DNA of 53,651 nucleotides from assembly GCA_039188505.1 (NCBI GenBank), contig JBCCZC010000002.1, positions 1 to 53,651 on the forward strand, written 5' to 3'. The stretch comes from JBCCZC01 sp039188505. GTDB lineage: Bacteria; Pseudomonadota; Gammaproteobacteria; Xanthomonadales; SZUA-38. Shown here one piece after another: positions 33,670 to 43,432 of the stretch. The notes under the pieces are model-generated. The model saw only the letters and a list, made by a program, of their open reading frames with translations. It was not told the DNA's origin and made no database searches. Position 1 is the stretch's first letter; the number at the start of each line of letters is the position of its first letter. Both the position numbers and the translations under genes were made by a program.

Positions 33670-34533
33670 TCACGCCGGCTTGCGAGTCCGCCAGTACGGT
33701 GCGATCAGCAGATAGAGGCCGAGGGCACCGGGTATGGCAACGAAGCCGAGGCCCAGGTGTTTCTGGGATGTTCGACGCTCGGTGGCGAGCGCGAGAACGT
33801 CGGCAAAGTCCAGGCGCTCGGACTCGATCAGGCGAACGTAGTAGCCGTCGGCGTTGGCGACCTGCGTCAGCTCGCCGTCCTGCTGGAGCGCTACCAGGCT
33901 GAGGTGCGTGGCGGGAATGGCCGTCAGGCCGAAGCGCAGTTCGCCGTCTTCCACGTCCTCGGGGGCGTAGAAATACCCGTCCTCCGCGCAGCCCATGGGT
34001 CGCTCCTCGAAAACCGGTGCACGAAGACGAGAATCGCTGCACGGAATCGGATCGCCAAAGCCAAGGTCATCGAGTAGATCCGACGAAATGACGTACCCCC
34101 CGACCTGCACGATCTCGGGCCGATGGAGGTCCCCCTCGAGCCCTGGCCGGATGGTCGTCTGCCATTCGTAGGATGTTCTCGTCTTGTTGTCCGCCGTCGT
34201 TTCCCGGACCGCGACCTCATGCTCGAGGCTCGTCTTCAGGACCAACGCCTCCAGCTCGAGCCCGGTCACTTCGTCGCGCAGCCACTCGGATGCCGTGACC
34301 CGACCGCTCAGAAAGACGTAGCGGCCGTCGTTGGCGTCCTCGATTCCGAGCTCGGGCGACACAACGACGTGCGAGGCCTCGATCGCAGCGAGGGTGGCGT
34401 CCACGCTTTGATTTTTGCCGACGACCCACCAGCCACCGTAGGCGGCCAGACCGAGGAGCAGCGCGCCCAGAACCATGGAACCGATGGCCTGGCCGCGGGT
34501 CATCTCCGGGGTGCTCGATCTTGCTCTCGCCAT
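33670..34533 (-). CDS. TMEM43-like membrane protein
   Basis: A 287-residue protein. The ATG at 34533 follows GGAGG; an in-frame start 51 bases upstream is less likely. A transmembrane helix lies near the N-terminus (about 16-38, MVLGALLLGLAAYGGWWVVG). A long periplasmic domain follows, with GRYVFLSGRVTASEWLRDEV, LKTSLEHEVAVRETT and YEWQTTIRPGLEG, as in the TMEM43/LUMA family. A C-terminal helix (LGLGFVAIPGALGLYLLIAPY) closes it. Bacterial members are mostly uncharacterised; the human relative is a nuclear-envelope protein. Nothing around it points to a pathway. Confidence 0.75.
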   Translation of the reverse strand: MARARSSTPEMTRGQAIGSMVLGALLLGLAAYGGWWVVGKNQSVDATLAAIEASHVVVSPELGIEDANDGRYVFLSGRVTASEWLRDEVTGLELEALVLKTSLEHEVAVRETTADNKTRTSYEWQTTIRPGLEGDLHRPEIVQVGGYVISSDLLDDLGFGDPIPCSDSRLRAPVFEERPMGCAEDGYFYAPEDVEDGELRFGLTAIPATHLSLVALQQDGELTQVANADGYYVRLIESERLDFADVLALATERRTSQKHLGLGFVAIPGALGLYLLIAPYWRTRKPA

Positions 34534-34634
34534 GAGTCCGAATCCCTCCTGAGATGTCGTCCGCTTTCCCTGCGTCTCCCACACGATACTAGGGAGCAGG
34601 CTCTGCGTGCACGTGCGTTGCCCGGAGACTCCCT

Positions 34635-36590
34635 TCAGCCCGACATGTCCCGCGCGACCAGCGGCAGGCGCAAGTCGAAGCGACCCCCATGCTGCGCTTC
34701 ATCTCCAAGCTCGATCGTCCCCCCCATCTGGGTGACAGTGTTGAACACGATATTCATGCCGAGGCCGGTGCCACCGCGGCCCCGCCGGGTGGTGAAGAAG
34801 GGCTCGAAGATGTGCTGCCGCTCCTTCGGGTCGAGTCCCGTGCCGGTATCCTCGTAGCGCAGCAGGACACCGGTATCCTCCGGCAGGACGGTGATGGCAA
34901 TGGTGCCCTTTTCGTCTTCCGCGAACGCGTGCGTCAAGGAATTCATCACTATGTTCGAGACGATCTGGTACAGCGCCGAGGGGTAGCCGTCGAGCACCAC
35001 GTCGTCCGGGCAGCCCACGGTCACCCGGTGACCGGTGGGCTTCAGGCTCGGACCGAGCGACCGGATGATCTCTTCGATGTATTGGGCCATGTTGAATTGA
35101 CGCCGGTCATCGGTGCACTGGTCGGCAGATACCTGCTGGAAGCTGCCAACCAGCGCCTTCGCACGCTCCAGATTCGCCAGCACGAGATCGTTCGCCTGCC
35201 CCGCCTTGGCCGCGATTCGCTGCAGTTCCTCGTTGTCCTGCAGACGCTCTGACAGCACGGTGGCTTGCCGAGCGGCGTGGGACGCCGCGGTGACCGCGAC
35301 GCCAAGCGGGTTGTTGATCTCGTGCGCGATGCCCGCCACGAGGTTACCGAGCGACGCCATCTTCTCGGCCTCCGCGAGCTGCCGCTGGGTCGTGACGAGG
35401 TTGCCCATCGTCGCGCGGAGGTCGGCATTGGCCTGCTTCAATTCCGCCGTTCGTTCCTGGACCCGGTCCTCGAGCCGGCCGCGCGCTTCCTGGAGCGCCA
35501 GCTTGTCCGTCTGCCGCTGAATGGTCGTGGAGACCTGGCCCGCCACGAAGGTCAGGAGTTCCTTGTCCTGGTCGGTGTAGCTGTGTTCCGAATCGTAGCT
35601 CTGGACCGCGACGATGCCGACCGTCGCGTCATCCGCCTTGAGCGGTGCCCCGAGCCACGCCACCGGCTGCGCGCCGGTCGTTCCCGGTGGCATGTCACCA
35701 TCGCTGTCGAGGTAGAGCAGCGGCTCGCCGGATTAGATCACCGTCATCGACAGACCCGGCGCGTCTCGTCCTGGCATCGCATGGTCGTCCCACTCGGGCT
35801 GGGCAACGTCGAACTTGTAGGGGTAGCGGAGCAGGCCCTGCTCGTCGTCCACGAACGCGAAATAGATGTTCCGCGCGTAGACGATGTCGGAGATGATTTC
35901 ATGGAGTGCCGCGTAGAACGTGTCCATGTCCATCGGCTCCCCGGCCAGACGGGCGATGCGCTAAAGCGCCGCCTGGACCCGTTCGCCGTGACGGCGAACC
36001 TCCAGCCGTTTCTGCGCTGCCTGTCGAATCTCCCGATGCTGCAGCCGACGGCCATTGGCCAGGTAGGCGACGAAGGCCGAAACCGGCAGGAAGACCAGCG
36101 CAGCCAGAAGCTCACGACCGAGATCGCCAGCCTGGCCAAGATGATGGATGCCGACATAGGAGACGAGCACGTAATCGACCGCCACGACGGTTGTCGCCGC
36201 CAGCGACACCACGAAGTCCGTCTGCACGAACACGAAGAAGAGCGCAAGTACGGAGGCGAAGAGGAGGAGGATTCTGAGATCGTCCATCACGAGGAACCAG
36301 GCGGTGACAATGCCCAGCCAGGCCCCGATCTGGATGAAGAGCTGGATGCTGACGTCGCGCTGCGTGATTTCCTGCTTGACCTTCAGGAAGCCGATGAAGA
36401 ACGTGGAATTGGCGAGGATGACGACGTGGATCGCCAGCATGTCGCCGTAGCCGAAGCGGGCGAGGCCGAGGAACAAGGCCAGGTAGGCCGCCAGCAGGGG
36501 GATGTGATAGGCAAGCGCGGCGCGCAGCGTGTACTGCAGCACCGACGCTCGGCGGCGCTCGCTATCCTCCGGGTTCCTACTCGTCGCCAT
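34635..36590 (-). pseudogene. Sensor histidine kinase gene interrupted by two in-frame stop codons
   Basis: One reading frame of about 651 codons encodes a complete kinase but for two stops. The N-terminus is a membrane region with about six helices (residues 25-190). A GAF domain, a coiled coil (RVQERTAELKQANADLRATM), HisKA with the phospho-accepting histidine in GIAHEINNPLG, and an ATPase domain with an N-box (NIVMNSLTHAF), EDTGTGLD and GRGGTGLGMNIV follow. The frame is broken by TAG at 35963-35961 (VQAAL*RIARLAGEP) and by TAA at 35735-35733 (MTVI*SGEPLLYL). Both stops fall in or before the GAF domain, and no frameshift is needed. Probably a recent pseudogene; the 352-codon 3' part could still be made as a soluble kinase from an internal start. 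Confidence 0.75.
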
Positions 36591-36727
36591 CGTGGGCTGG
36601 CATGGCAGAACCTGATGCGGTTGCTTGCCACCGAGCCTAGACCATCTATCCGGCGGGAGCCAGCGGTCCTCGTGTACCCTTCCGCTGGGCTCATGCCGAC
36701 AGGGAGCGTCATGAAGGGGAGCATAGA

Positions 36728-37723
36728 ATGGAAGTCATGAACCGCTCGCGGAGGCGCGGCGCGCTCTGGGCGGTCACCACCTACTTCAATCCGCAACGGT
36801 ACCGGCGGCGGCTCATCAACTATCGCGCGTTCCGGCGCCATCTCGGCGTGCCGCTGCTGACGGTCGAACTGAATCGGCATGCGCAGTTCGAGCTGACCGC
36901 CAACGATGCCGACGTCCTCCTGCAGCTAACCGGCGAGGACCGCATCTGGCAGAAGGAACGGCTCCTCAATATCGGCTTCGAGCGACTCCCCGCACAGGTC
37001 GATTACGTCGCCTGGATCGACTGCGACCTGATCTTCGACGGCGACGAATGGATCGAGGGTACCGTCGATGCCATTGAGCAAACGACGGGAGCGGTGCAGC
37101 TCTTCGGCCGGGTCGACCACCTACCTCGAGATCTGGACCCGACTTCGGCGACGGTCGCTGGCTGCCGCGCCGCGACGCCGATCTTCAGCCGTTTCGGCGT
37201 CGCCAAGACGCATCGGTTGGGCTGGCATGACTACCTGGAGCCCGGCGTCGATCATTGGGAACAACCGGGTAGCGGGCCGGAGAACGTCCGCGCCACGCGG
37301 GGTTTCGCGTGGGCGGCACGCCGGGACGTTATCGCACGGTGCGGCCTCTACGACGCCAACGTCGTCGGCGGCGGGGACAGCCTAATCATCATGGGTGCGG
37401 CCGGACGCGGTGCCGACCTCTACGCCAGCGGGGGCGTGACCGCTGCCCACGCAGCCGGCATCGACGCCTGGGTGGAGCACGCAAGCGCCGCCGGCCTTCT
37501 GCCGGACCTCGGCTTCGTCGACACCCGAGCGTTCCATCTCTGGCACGGCGAGATCGCAAATCGGCGCTACCGGGAACGACATGCGCTGCTCGTCGAGCAT
37601 GGCTTCGATCCCGAGACCGACCTCGAACTCGCGGACAACGGTACCTGGCGCTGGCGGGATCCGGCGAGCGCGCTCGCGGATGCCGTGGCGACCTATTTCG
37701 AATCCCGCCGCGAGGACGGCTAG
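36728..37723 (+). CDS. Glycosyltransferase-like protein (GT-A fold)
   Basis: A 331-residue soluble protein. The early region WAVTTYFNPQRYRRRLINY and the D-x-D-like YVAWIDCDLIFDG (about residue 97-101) suggest a GT-A sugar transferase with a metal-binding aspartate pair. Later FAWAARRDVIARCGLYD and GGGDSLIIMGA also fit that fold, and FHLWHGEIANRRYRERH is a helical end. The exact activity is unknown. Two possible starts, ATG at 36728 and ATG nine bases on, both lie near weak ribosome sites. It stands alone, divergent from the broken histidine kinase and convergent with the dioxygenase gene. Confidence 0.7.
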   Translation: MEVMNRSRRRGALWAVTTYFNPQRYRRRLINYRAFRRHLGVPLLTVELNRHAQFELTANDADVLLQLTGEDRIWQKERLLNIGFERLPAQVDYVAWIDCDLIFDGDEWIEGTVDAIEQTTGAVQLFGRVDHLPRDLDPTSATVAGCRAATPIFSRFGVAKTHRLGWHDYLEPGVDHWEQPGSGPENVRATRGFAWAARRDVIARCGLYDANVVGGGDSLIIMGAAGRGADLYASGGVTAAHAAGIDAWVEHASAAGLLPDLGFVDTRAFHLWHGEIANRRYRERHALLVEHGFDPETDLELADNGTWRWRDPASALADAVATYFESRREDG

Positions 37724-37751
37724 CAGTCAGGTCGGCCCACCCGTCGATCGG

Positions 37752-38732
37752 CTAGTCGGCCAGCGGGTAGCCGCCCCGCACCGCACCCGCTTCGGTTGCG
37801 CGGTACAGCCCCCGATAGCTCTCAGGCAGCGGACGGCTGTTCGGAACCGCCAGCCAGAGTCGCAGCAGGAGCCGCTGCGTTTCGACGGTCGATCCGTCGG
37901 TGAAGGGGCGACGAGCGTGGAGCGTCAGGTAGTTGTTCACCAGCCACAGATCACCCGGTTGCAGCATGAACTCATGGCACAGCGTCGCCGAGCGTGCCAG
38001 GTTGCGAAAGGCCTGCAGCGCCTCGGCCTGCCTCGCCGAAATGTCAGGAACTTCGGGGTCGGCGAGCGCCTGCTCGATGAAATGCGGCGCGAGATTGCAG
38101 ACGAAGCGCCCCGCCTCCCGGGCGAATATCGGTCGACGGAGGAGTTCCGGGCCGATGTCACACCCGGGCAGCGGGAGCGTCGACGGATAGTCGTCGTGGA
38201 GGGCTTCAAGGAGCTCGGGAGCATCTCCAAGCGCTGCGCGGACGGCCAAGCTGCTGACGACCTGGCTCGCCCCCCCCTGCGCTGCCTGCCGCACGCACAG
38301 GAGGGCCGTGACGTCGCACGGGTCGTTGTGGAGGTTCAGACCGGCGGCGGTGCGGGTACCTCGGCGGGTGGGATCATCCCCGGTGCGAACCTCGTGCAAC
38401 AGCTCGCCGGCCGGTGATTGCGGTCGAGCGGTGCCGAAGTAGAGTCCCAGGCCGTGGAGGAGGCGAGGCAACGTTCGCTCCGGATAAAGATCCACGGGCA
38501 GCCCGCGGATCAGAACGGTCCCGAGTCCGTGCTCGAGCTGCTCGAGGAACCGGCTTGCGATCGTCGCTGCGAGCGTCGGCAGCGGGAAATCCGACGCCTC
38601 GAGTTCCTCGACGGCCACGCCTTCACTGGCGGCAACGGCAGCGTCGACCTCCTGAAGTTCTTCCGGTGAAAGCACGTAGATCCAGGCGGGGTCTGCCTGC
38701 AGCTCCGCTGCATTCCACGCGCGGGAGATCAT
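37752..38732 (-). CDS. TauD/TfdA-like Fe(II)/2-oxoglutarate dioxygenase
   Basis: A 326-residue oxygenase. The metal triad is visible as H-N-D in LNLHNDPCD (about residue 134-136) and the distal histidine in NNYLTLHARRPF. The arginine that binds 2-oxoglutarate is probably in RLLLRLWLAVP. Such enzymes hydroxylate or split small substrates with O2. Only eight bases separate it from the SDR gene stop, which makes it the third gene of the acyl-CoA dehydrogenase/SDR operon. The common substrate is unknown. Confidence 0.88.
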   Translation of the reverse strand: MISRAWNAAELQADPAWIYVLSPEELQEVDAAVAASEGVAVEELEASDFPLPTLAATIASRFLEQLEHGLGTVLIRGLPVDLYPERTLPRLLHGLGLYFGTARPQSPAGELLHEVRTGDDPTRRGTRTAAGLNLHNDPCDVTALLCVRQAAQGGASQVVSSLAVRAALGDAPELLEALHDDYPSTLPLPGCDIGPELLRRPIFAREAGRFVCNLAPHFIEQALADPEVPDISARQAEALQAFRNLARSATLCHEFMLQPGDLWLVNNYLTLHARRPFTDGSTVETQRLLLRLWLAVPNSRPLPESYRGLYRATEAGAVRGGYPLAD

Positions 38733-38740
38733 CGGGCCAC

Positions 38741-39535
38741 TCAGACCGCGCGGATGATGCCACCTTCGACCCGAAGCGACTGACCGTTCATGGCCCCGTT
38801 GCTGGTCAGGAAGACGGTCGCCCGGGCCACCTCGTCCACATCGACGAAGCGCTGCACGAGCGAGGTCGGCTCGTGCTCCGCAAAGTAGTTCGTGGTGAGC
38901 TCATCAACGGGCTTGCCTTCCTCCCTGGCCAGGGTGTCAAAGTAGTTCTCGACCCCTTCGGTCCAGGTCGGTCCCGGGAGGACCGAGTTGACCGTGACAT
39001 CCTTCCCCTTGGTCAGTTCGGCCAGAGCGCGCGACAGGGACAGGAGGGCCGTCTTGGTCACCGAGTAGTGCACCATCTGACCCAGCGGCTTGATCGCGCA
39101 CTCCGAAGAAATGTTGACGATGCGACCGTAGCCACCGGCCAGCATCGCCGGCAGGAACGCTCGCGACAGCCGCACGGCGCTCATCACGTTGACGTTGAGG
39201 TAGTGCATCCACTCGTCGTCCGAGATGTCTTCGAAGGCACTGACCTCGAAGATGCCCGTATTGTTGATCAGGATGTCGACGCCGCCTTCCGACTGCAGCC
39301 GCGAAACCAGCGCGTCGGCCTCCCGTGCGCTCGAGAGGTCCGCAGCGATGCCGTGGACTTCGGCACCGGCGGCAGTGGCGCCCAGCTCGGCCGCGACCTC
39401 ATCGCAGCGATCCTGGCTGCGGCCGTTCACGTACACCGTGGCGCCCTCCCCCACATACGCGTTCGCTATGGCCTTGCCGATTCCGCCCGTCGAGCCGCTG
39501 ACGAGAACGCGCTTGCCGCCGAGTTTCAGATCCAT
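38741..39535 (-). CDS. Short-chain dehydrogenase/reductase
   Basis: A 264-residue classical SDR. The dinucleotide-binding motif is SGSTGGIGKAI, then NNTG (for the usual NNAG), the serine in IVNISS and YSVTK with the catalytic Tyr and Lys. The end VDEVARATVFLTSNGAMNGQ and LRVEGG are typical. GGAAGGAAG precedes the ATG. It oxidises or reduces a hydroxyl/keto substrate with NAD(P). Its operon partners are the acyl-CoA dehydrogenase gene 50 bases upstream and the dioxygenase gene just downstream. Confidence 0.93.
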   Translation of the reverse strand: MDLKLGGKRVLVSGSTGGIGKAIANAYVGEGATVYVNGRSQDRCDEVAAELGATAAGAEVHGIAADLSSAREADALVSRLQSEGGVDILINNTGIFEVSAFEDISDDEWMHYLNVNVMSAVRLSRAFLPAMLAGGYGRIVNISSECAIKPLGQMVHYSVTKTALLSLSRALAELTKGKDVTVNSVLPGPTWTEGVENYFDTLAREEGKPVDELTTNYFAEHEPTSLVQRFVDVDEVARATVFLTSNGAMNGQSLRVEGGIIRAV

Positions 39536-39585
39536 CGTGTCTTCCTTCCCTGGCTACCGAAGGCCGCCGTCTACGCGGCCACGGA

Positions 39586-41325
39586 TCACGCCACGTCCGC
39601 GACCGTCGCCTTCGATTCCGACGGCTCCTCGTTCATCTCGTAGGCGCCGCTCAGCGTCGCCACATGCTCCTCCCACACCCGGTCAAAGCGTGCCGTGTCC
39701 ACGACCGGACGCCGGATCATCCGCCGCAGGAAGAACTGCTGCCGTCCCGTCGTGACCGTCTTGCCGAACATCTGGAGCGCATAGCGGGAGAAGTCGCGGA
39801 CCATCACGTCGAAGATCTGATCCAGCACATCGTCGGAGATGCCGTTGATCTTCGCATTCTCGATGATTAGCTGGCCGTAGACCACGAGCGTAAACAGCTC
39901 ACCCAGGTTGAGCAGAAAATCGATGTCCCGGGCCTGGTCCTTGGACGGGCGCGCGGCGGCGAGCATGAGCTTCAGGGTTCGGATCTGCTTCCGGAATACC
40001 TTGACATTCGGCAGATCGATGCCGGCGTAGGTCGCGCGATAGTCGTGGAAGCGGATTCTCCCGAGTCCCTTCGTCGGCCCCTGCTCGAACAGGAAGTCGT
40101 CGTTGGACGGCTCGTCCCGCTTGCCGACGACCGGAAAATCGCCGGGCTTGAAGAAGTAGTTGGCCATGAACTTGATGATCAGGGCCATATTGACGTGCAC
40201 GGTGCCCTCGAGCTTCGGCAGCGCCCGGATGTCCCGCGCAGCCATCTCGAAATACATGTCCTTCTCGAAGCCCTTCGCGGCGATCACGTCCCAGAGGTGG
40301 TTGATCACCTCCTCGCCCTGGGTGGTCACCTTCATCTTCACGATCGGGTTGTAGAGCAGGTAGCGCCGGTCATCCGGCGAGGCGGCCCGCATGTAGTCGG
40401 AGGCGCGCAGCGCAAACAGCTTCATGGAGAGCAGGAGGACGTAGGCGTCCACGAAGAGCTGCCGGATGTGCGGGAAATCCGTGACCGTGTGGTCGAACAG
40501 GCGCCGCCCGCTGGCGTGGTCGATGGCCTCGTAGAACGCATGGGTACAGATCCCGATCGACGCCCAGCCGAGGTTGTACTTGCAGAAGTTTATGGTGTTC
40601 AGCGACGCGTCCCAGGCCTCGCGGCCGCGGGAGAGAATCTCGGCGTCCGTGATCGGGTAGTCGTGGAGTGCGAATTCCGCTACGTAGTTCTGCGAGTTGC
40701 AGACGTTCTTCACGCACTCGTAGCGTTCATGCGTGGGTTCGACCACGAAAAAGACGTAGTCGTCCGTGCCCTCGATCTTGCCGAAGGTCGAGACCAGACC
40801 CGCCTTGTTGCCGTTGCCGATGTAGTACTTGCGCCCTCGGGCTAGCCAGGTGCCGTCCGCCTGGGGCACCAACGTCATCTCTGAAGCGTAGATGTCCGCC
40901 CCGTGCGCCTGCTCGGAAAGCCCGAAGGCGAAGATATGGCCCTCGCGGAGCAGCCGCGCGGCCTTCTGCTTGACCGCCTCGTTGTCCGAGATCCAGATAG
41001 GCCCGAGCCCCAGCATGCTGACCTGCCAGGTGTACCAGTAGGCCAGCCCGTAGAATCCGAGGATCTCGTTGAAGTCGCAGTTGCGCGAGGTGTCCCAGCG
41101 GGCGCCCTCGATGTCTTTCGCATAGCCCGACGGCGTCATCAGCCGGGCAAAGATCTGTTCCCGGCCGACGAAATCGAGGAAGTCCGCATACCAGATGCGC
41201 TCGTGATCGTCTTCCTTGATCCGGCGACGCCCCTTGTTCTCGAAGAACTCGATGGTCTTCCGCATGATCCGGACCGTCGCCTCGTCGGCGTGGGGCCGGT
41301 TGAATCGATGAGGATCGAGCAGCAT
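39586..41325 (-). CDS. Acyl-CoA dehydrogenase family protein
   Basis: A 579-residue flavoprotein, longer than standard acyl-CoA dehydrogenases (about 380-400). The flavin segment is present as FAFGLSEQAHGADIYASEM and YYIGNGNKAGLVSTFGKIEG, followed by a helical C-terminal half. The extra C-terminal 150 residues are in line with the larger ACAD relatives that act on bulky or long-chain CoA esters, and peroxisomal acyl-CoA oxidase-like proteins. GAGGGGG precedes the ATG at good spacing. It is the first gene of a minus-strand operon with an SDR and a dioxygenase, probably for the breakdown of a lipid-like compound. Confidence 0.85.
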   Translation of the reverse strand: MLLDPHRFNRPHADEATVRIMRKTIEFFENKGRRRIKEDDHERIWYADFLDFVGREQIFARLMTPSGYAKDIEGARWDTSRNCDFNEILGFYGLAYWYTWQVSMLGLGPIWISDNEAVKQKAARLLREGHIFAFGLSEQAHGADIYASEMTLVPQADGTWLARGRKYYIGNGNKAGLVSTFGKIEGTDDYVFFVVEPTHERYECVKNVCNSQNYVAEFALHDYPITDAEILSRGREAWDASLNTINFCKYNLGWASIGICTHAFYEAIDHASGRRLFDHTVTDFPHIRQLFVDAYVLLLSMKLFALRASDYMRAASPDDRRYLLYNPIVKMKVTTQGEEVINHLWDVIAAKGFEKDMYFEMAARDIRALPKLEGTVHVNMALIIKFMANYFFKPGDFPVVGKRDEPSNDDFLFEQGPTKGLGRIRFHDYRATYAGIDLPNVKVFRKQIRTLKLMLAAARPSKDQARDIDFLLNLGELFTLVVYGQLIIENAKINGISDDVLDQIFDVMVRDFSRYALQMFGKTVTTGRQQFFLRRMIRRPVVDTARFDRVWEEHVATLSGAYEMNEEPSESKATVADVA

Positions 41326-41448
41326 GGAAACCCCCTCGCGATCGTGCTGTTCCGGGCGTTCGCCCGTGCGTCACCAGCATGACACGAAGGATTGCCGCCG
41401 TCATGACCTGCTCGACGACCTCCCGCGGGATGGACCACCGGTGTCGCC

Positions 41449-42123
41449 TCAGTCCGCCACGGCAGACTCGATTGCCCTGCCGATCGCCAGCAGGCTCTCG
41501 GCGCAGTGGACCGCACCGGCCGCACGCTGCTGGTCTGACGGTACGTCCCGGCAAAAACCGAAGACCGTCATCCCGGCGGCGACGCCTGCGAGGATGCCGG
41601 TGGTCGAATCCTCGACGACCGCACAGCGCTCCGGCGCTACGGCGAGGAGTTCGGCGGCTCGGAGGTAGACGTCCGGCGCGGGCTTGCCGCGGGTCACGTC
41701 GGTCGAGGCGACGGTGTGGCCAAAGCGTCCGGCGAGCCCCGAATGCCTCAGCTTCCGCTCGAGCTCGGAGCGAGGGGCGTTGGTCGCCACCGCGACGGGC
41801 ACCCCCAGGGCGTCGAGCACCGCTTCCGCTTCGGGGATCAGCGGAACGCCGGCTTCGAAGCGCCGGCGAATCAATACCCCGGCCTCGTCGAAGGCCTGCT
41901 CTCCCGCTGCATCCCCCAGGAGCTGTCGGGCCCTCGCGCGGTTGTCTTCGATCGTGAAGCCGCCGAACTGCCGGAAGACCTCGTCGTAGGGCAGCTCGAC
42001 GCCGTACTCCGCGAGGACCTGCTGCCAGGAGCCATTGATGCAGCGTTCCGTATCGAGCAGCACGCCGTCGCAGTCGAAGATCACCGCGTCGAAGCGCCGC
42101 GGGCCTGAAGTCGGTCGGTCCAT
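41449..42123 (-). CDS. HAD-superfamily phosphatase/phosphomutase
   Basis: A 224-residue HAD hydrolase of the beta-phosphoglucomutase/phosphoglycolate phosphatase class. Motif I is DCDGVLLDTE (nucleophile D and acid/base D), motif II VATNAPRS, motif III lysine in TRGKPAPDVYL and motif IV VVEDSTTG. A helical cap is inserted after motif I (about 25-90). It hydrolyses or isomerises a small phosphate ester, often a sugar phosphate. It is about 120 bases from the ACAD gene and may be in the same unit or alone; a weak ribosome site precedes it. Confidence 0.9.
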   Translation of the reverse strand: MDRPTSGPRRFDAVIFDCDGVLLDTERCINGSWQQVLAEYGVELPYDEVFRQFGGFTIEDNRARARQLLGDAAGEQAFDEAGVLIRRRFEAGVPLIPEAEAVLDALGVPVAVATNAPRSELERKLRHSGLAGRFGHTVASTDVTRGKPAPDVYLRAAELLAVAPERCAVVEDSTTGILAGVAAGMTVFGFCRDVPSDQQRAAGAVHCAESLLAIGRAIESAVAD

Positions 42124-42318
42124 TCCAAGTCTTATTCGTCGTTGACGGGGGCGAAGGATGAACGGCCGAAAGCCAAGGTGAGATCAAGACGCCATCGCAG
42201 CGAAGGTTTGACGATTGTCCACAACAATCGACGGGCAATCGGGCTACGCTGGAGGAAATATTCGGAAATCGGTCGATGCGGGGGGCGGGCCCACGCCCCG
42301 CGCGGATCAGCTTCGAAC

Positions 42319-43392
42319 ATGAACACGACCCATCACTGCGAGTGCCGCTCCGACGAGCGCCGGTTGGCGCTCATACCGGCTCGACTTCCCGGCAAGGAAC
42401 GCGAAGAACTCATCGAGGCCGGCCGCCACTGGGGCTGGACGCTCGATACGGCCAGCGACGTGCTGCTCGTTGGCGTGGGCGGCTCCTCCCGCTTCCAGTC
42501 CCTCGCGCAGATCGGCGATGCGATTCGGGGCATGGTCCCTTCGGCGTTCGAGCGCGTTGCCGCAGCGTGGCTCGACGATAGACCGCTGGCGGACCAGTGG
42601 ATCGCCCTGGTCAACGCGCCCCGGCTGATCGAACTCGCCCCGGTCGACGACGCCGGCCTCGGCCCGATGCTGCGCGAGCGGCGCGTGGAGAGCTGGCGCC
42701 AGCGGATCATCGACCTTCGCGACGGCAGGATCTGGGGGCACGAATGTCTGATTCGCGGTCGTACGCCCGACGGGGAACTCGTCAGCGCGGCAACCCTGGT
42801 GGAAAACGCCCGCCGCGAGCAGCTCATGTTCATGTTCGATCGCGTCTGCCGGGAAACTCACGCAGCGGCCATCGCAGACGCCGATGGCGAGCTGAACTAT
42901 CTCATCAATTTTCAGCCTGCGGTGATCTACGAACCCAGCGTTTGTCTCGCGACCACGGAGCGAATCCTGGCAAAGGCGGACCTGCGGCCCGAGCAGATCA
43001 TCTTCGAGGTGGTCGAGTCCGAGCGGGTGGAGGACATCGGCAACCTGCAGCGGATCGTCGAGCATTACCGCAAAAAGGGCTTTCGCTTCGCTCTCGACGA
43101 CTTCGGCAGCGCCTACAGCGGACTCGAGCTGCTCCTCGAACTCGTCCCCGATATCGTCAAGCTCGATCGGGCCATCGTGGCTCACCTCCCGGACTCGGAA
43201 GTGCACCGTTCGATCTGTGAATCGATCGTCCAGGCCTGCCATGATCACGGCATCATGCTGCTCGCGGAAGGAATCGAGACCGAGGCCGAACTCACCGCCG
43301 CCGAAAACCTCGGCATCGAATTCGGCCAGGGCTACTTCATCGGCCGACCGCAGCCGTTCGCGGACGGTGGCGCGAGCACGCCGCCCGCATGA
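42319..43392 (+). CDS. EAL-domain cyclic-di-GMP phosphodiesterase
   Basis: A 357-residue protein. The ATG at 42319 has no clear ribosome binding site; the frame is open 177 bases upstream, but that part is Arg-rich and looks non-coding. The first 120 residues form a DICT/sensor-like domain with no known motif (WGWTLDTASDVLLVGVGG). The EAL domain covers about 130-350. Its signature is ECLIRG instead of EAL; the metal and catalytic residues are kept in INFQPAV, FEVVESERVED, LDDFGSAYSG, VKLDRAIV, LAEGIETEAE and GYFIGRP. It probably cleaves cyclic-di-GMP. There is no GGDEF domain. Confidence 0.88.
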   Translation: MNTTHHCECRSDERRLALIPARLPGKEREELIEAGRHWGWTLDTASDVLLVGVGGSSRFQSLAQIGDAIRGMVPSAFERVAAAWLDDRPLADQWIALVNAPRLIELAPVDDAGLGPMLRERRVESWRQRIIDLRDGRIWGHECLIRGRTPDGELVSAATLVENARREQLMFMFDRVCRETHAAAIADADGELNYLINFQPAVIYEPSVCLATTERILAKADLRPEQIIFEVVESERVEDIGNLQRIVEHYRKKGFRFALDDFGSAYSGLELLLELVPDIVKLDRAIVAHLPDSEVHRSICESIVQACHDHGIMLLAEGIETEAELTAAENLGIEFGQGYFIGRPQPFADGGASTPPA

Positions 43393-43432
43393 ATGATGCT
43401 GACCAGGAGGCCTGCTCCTGGGTCCGGATTCG

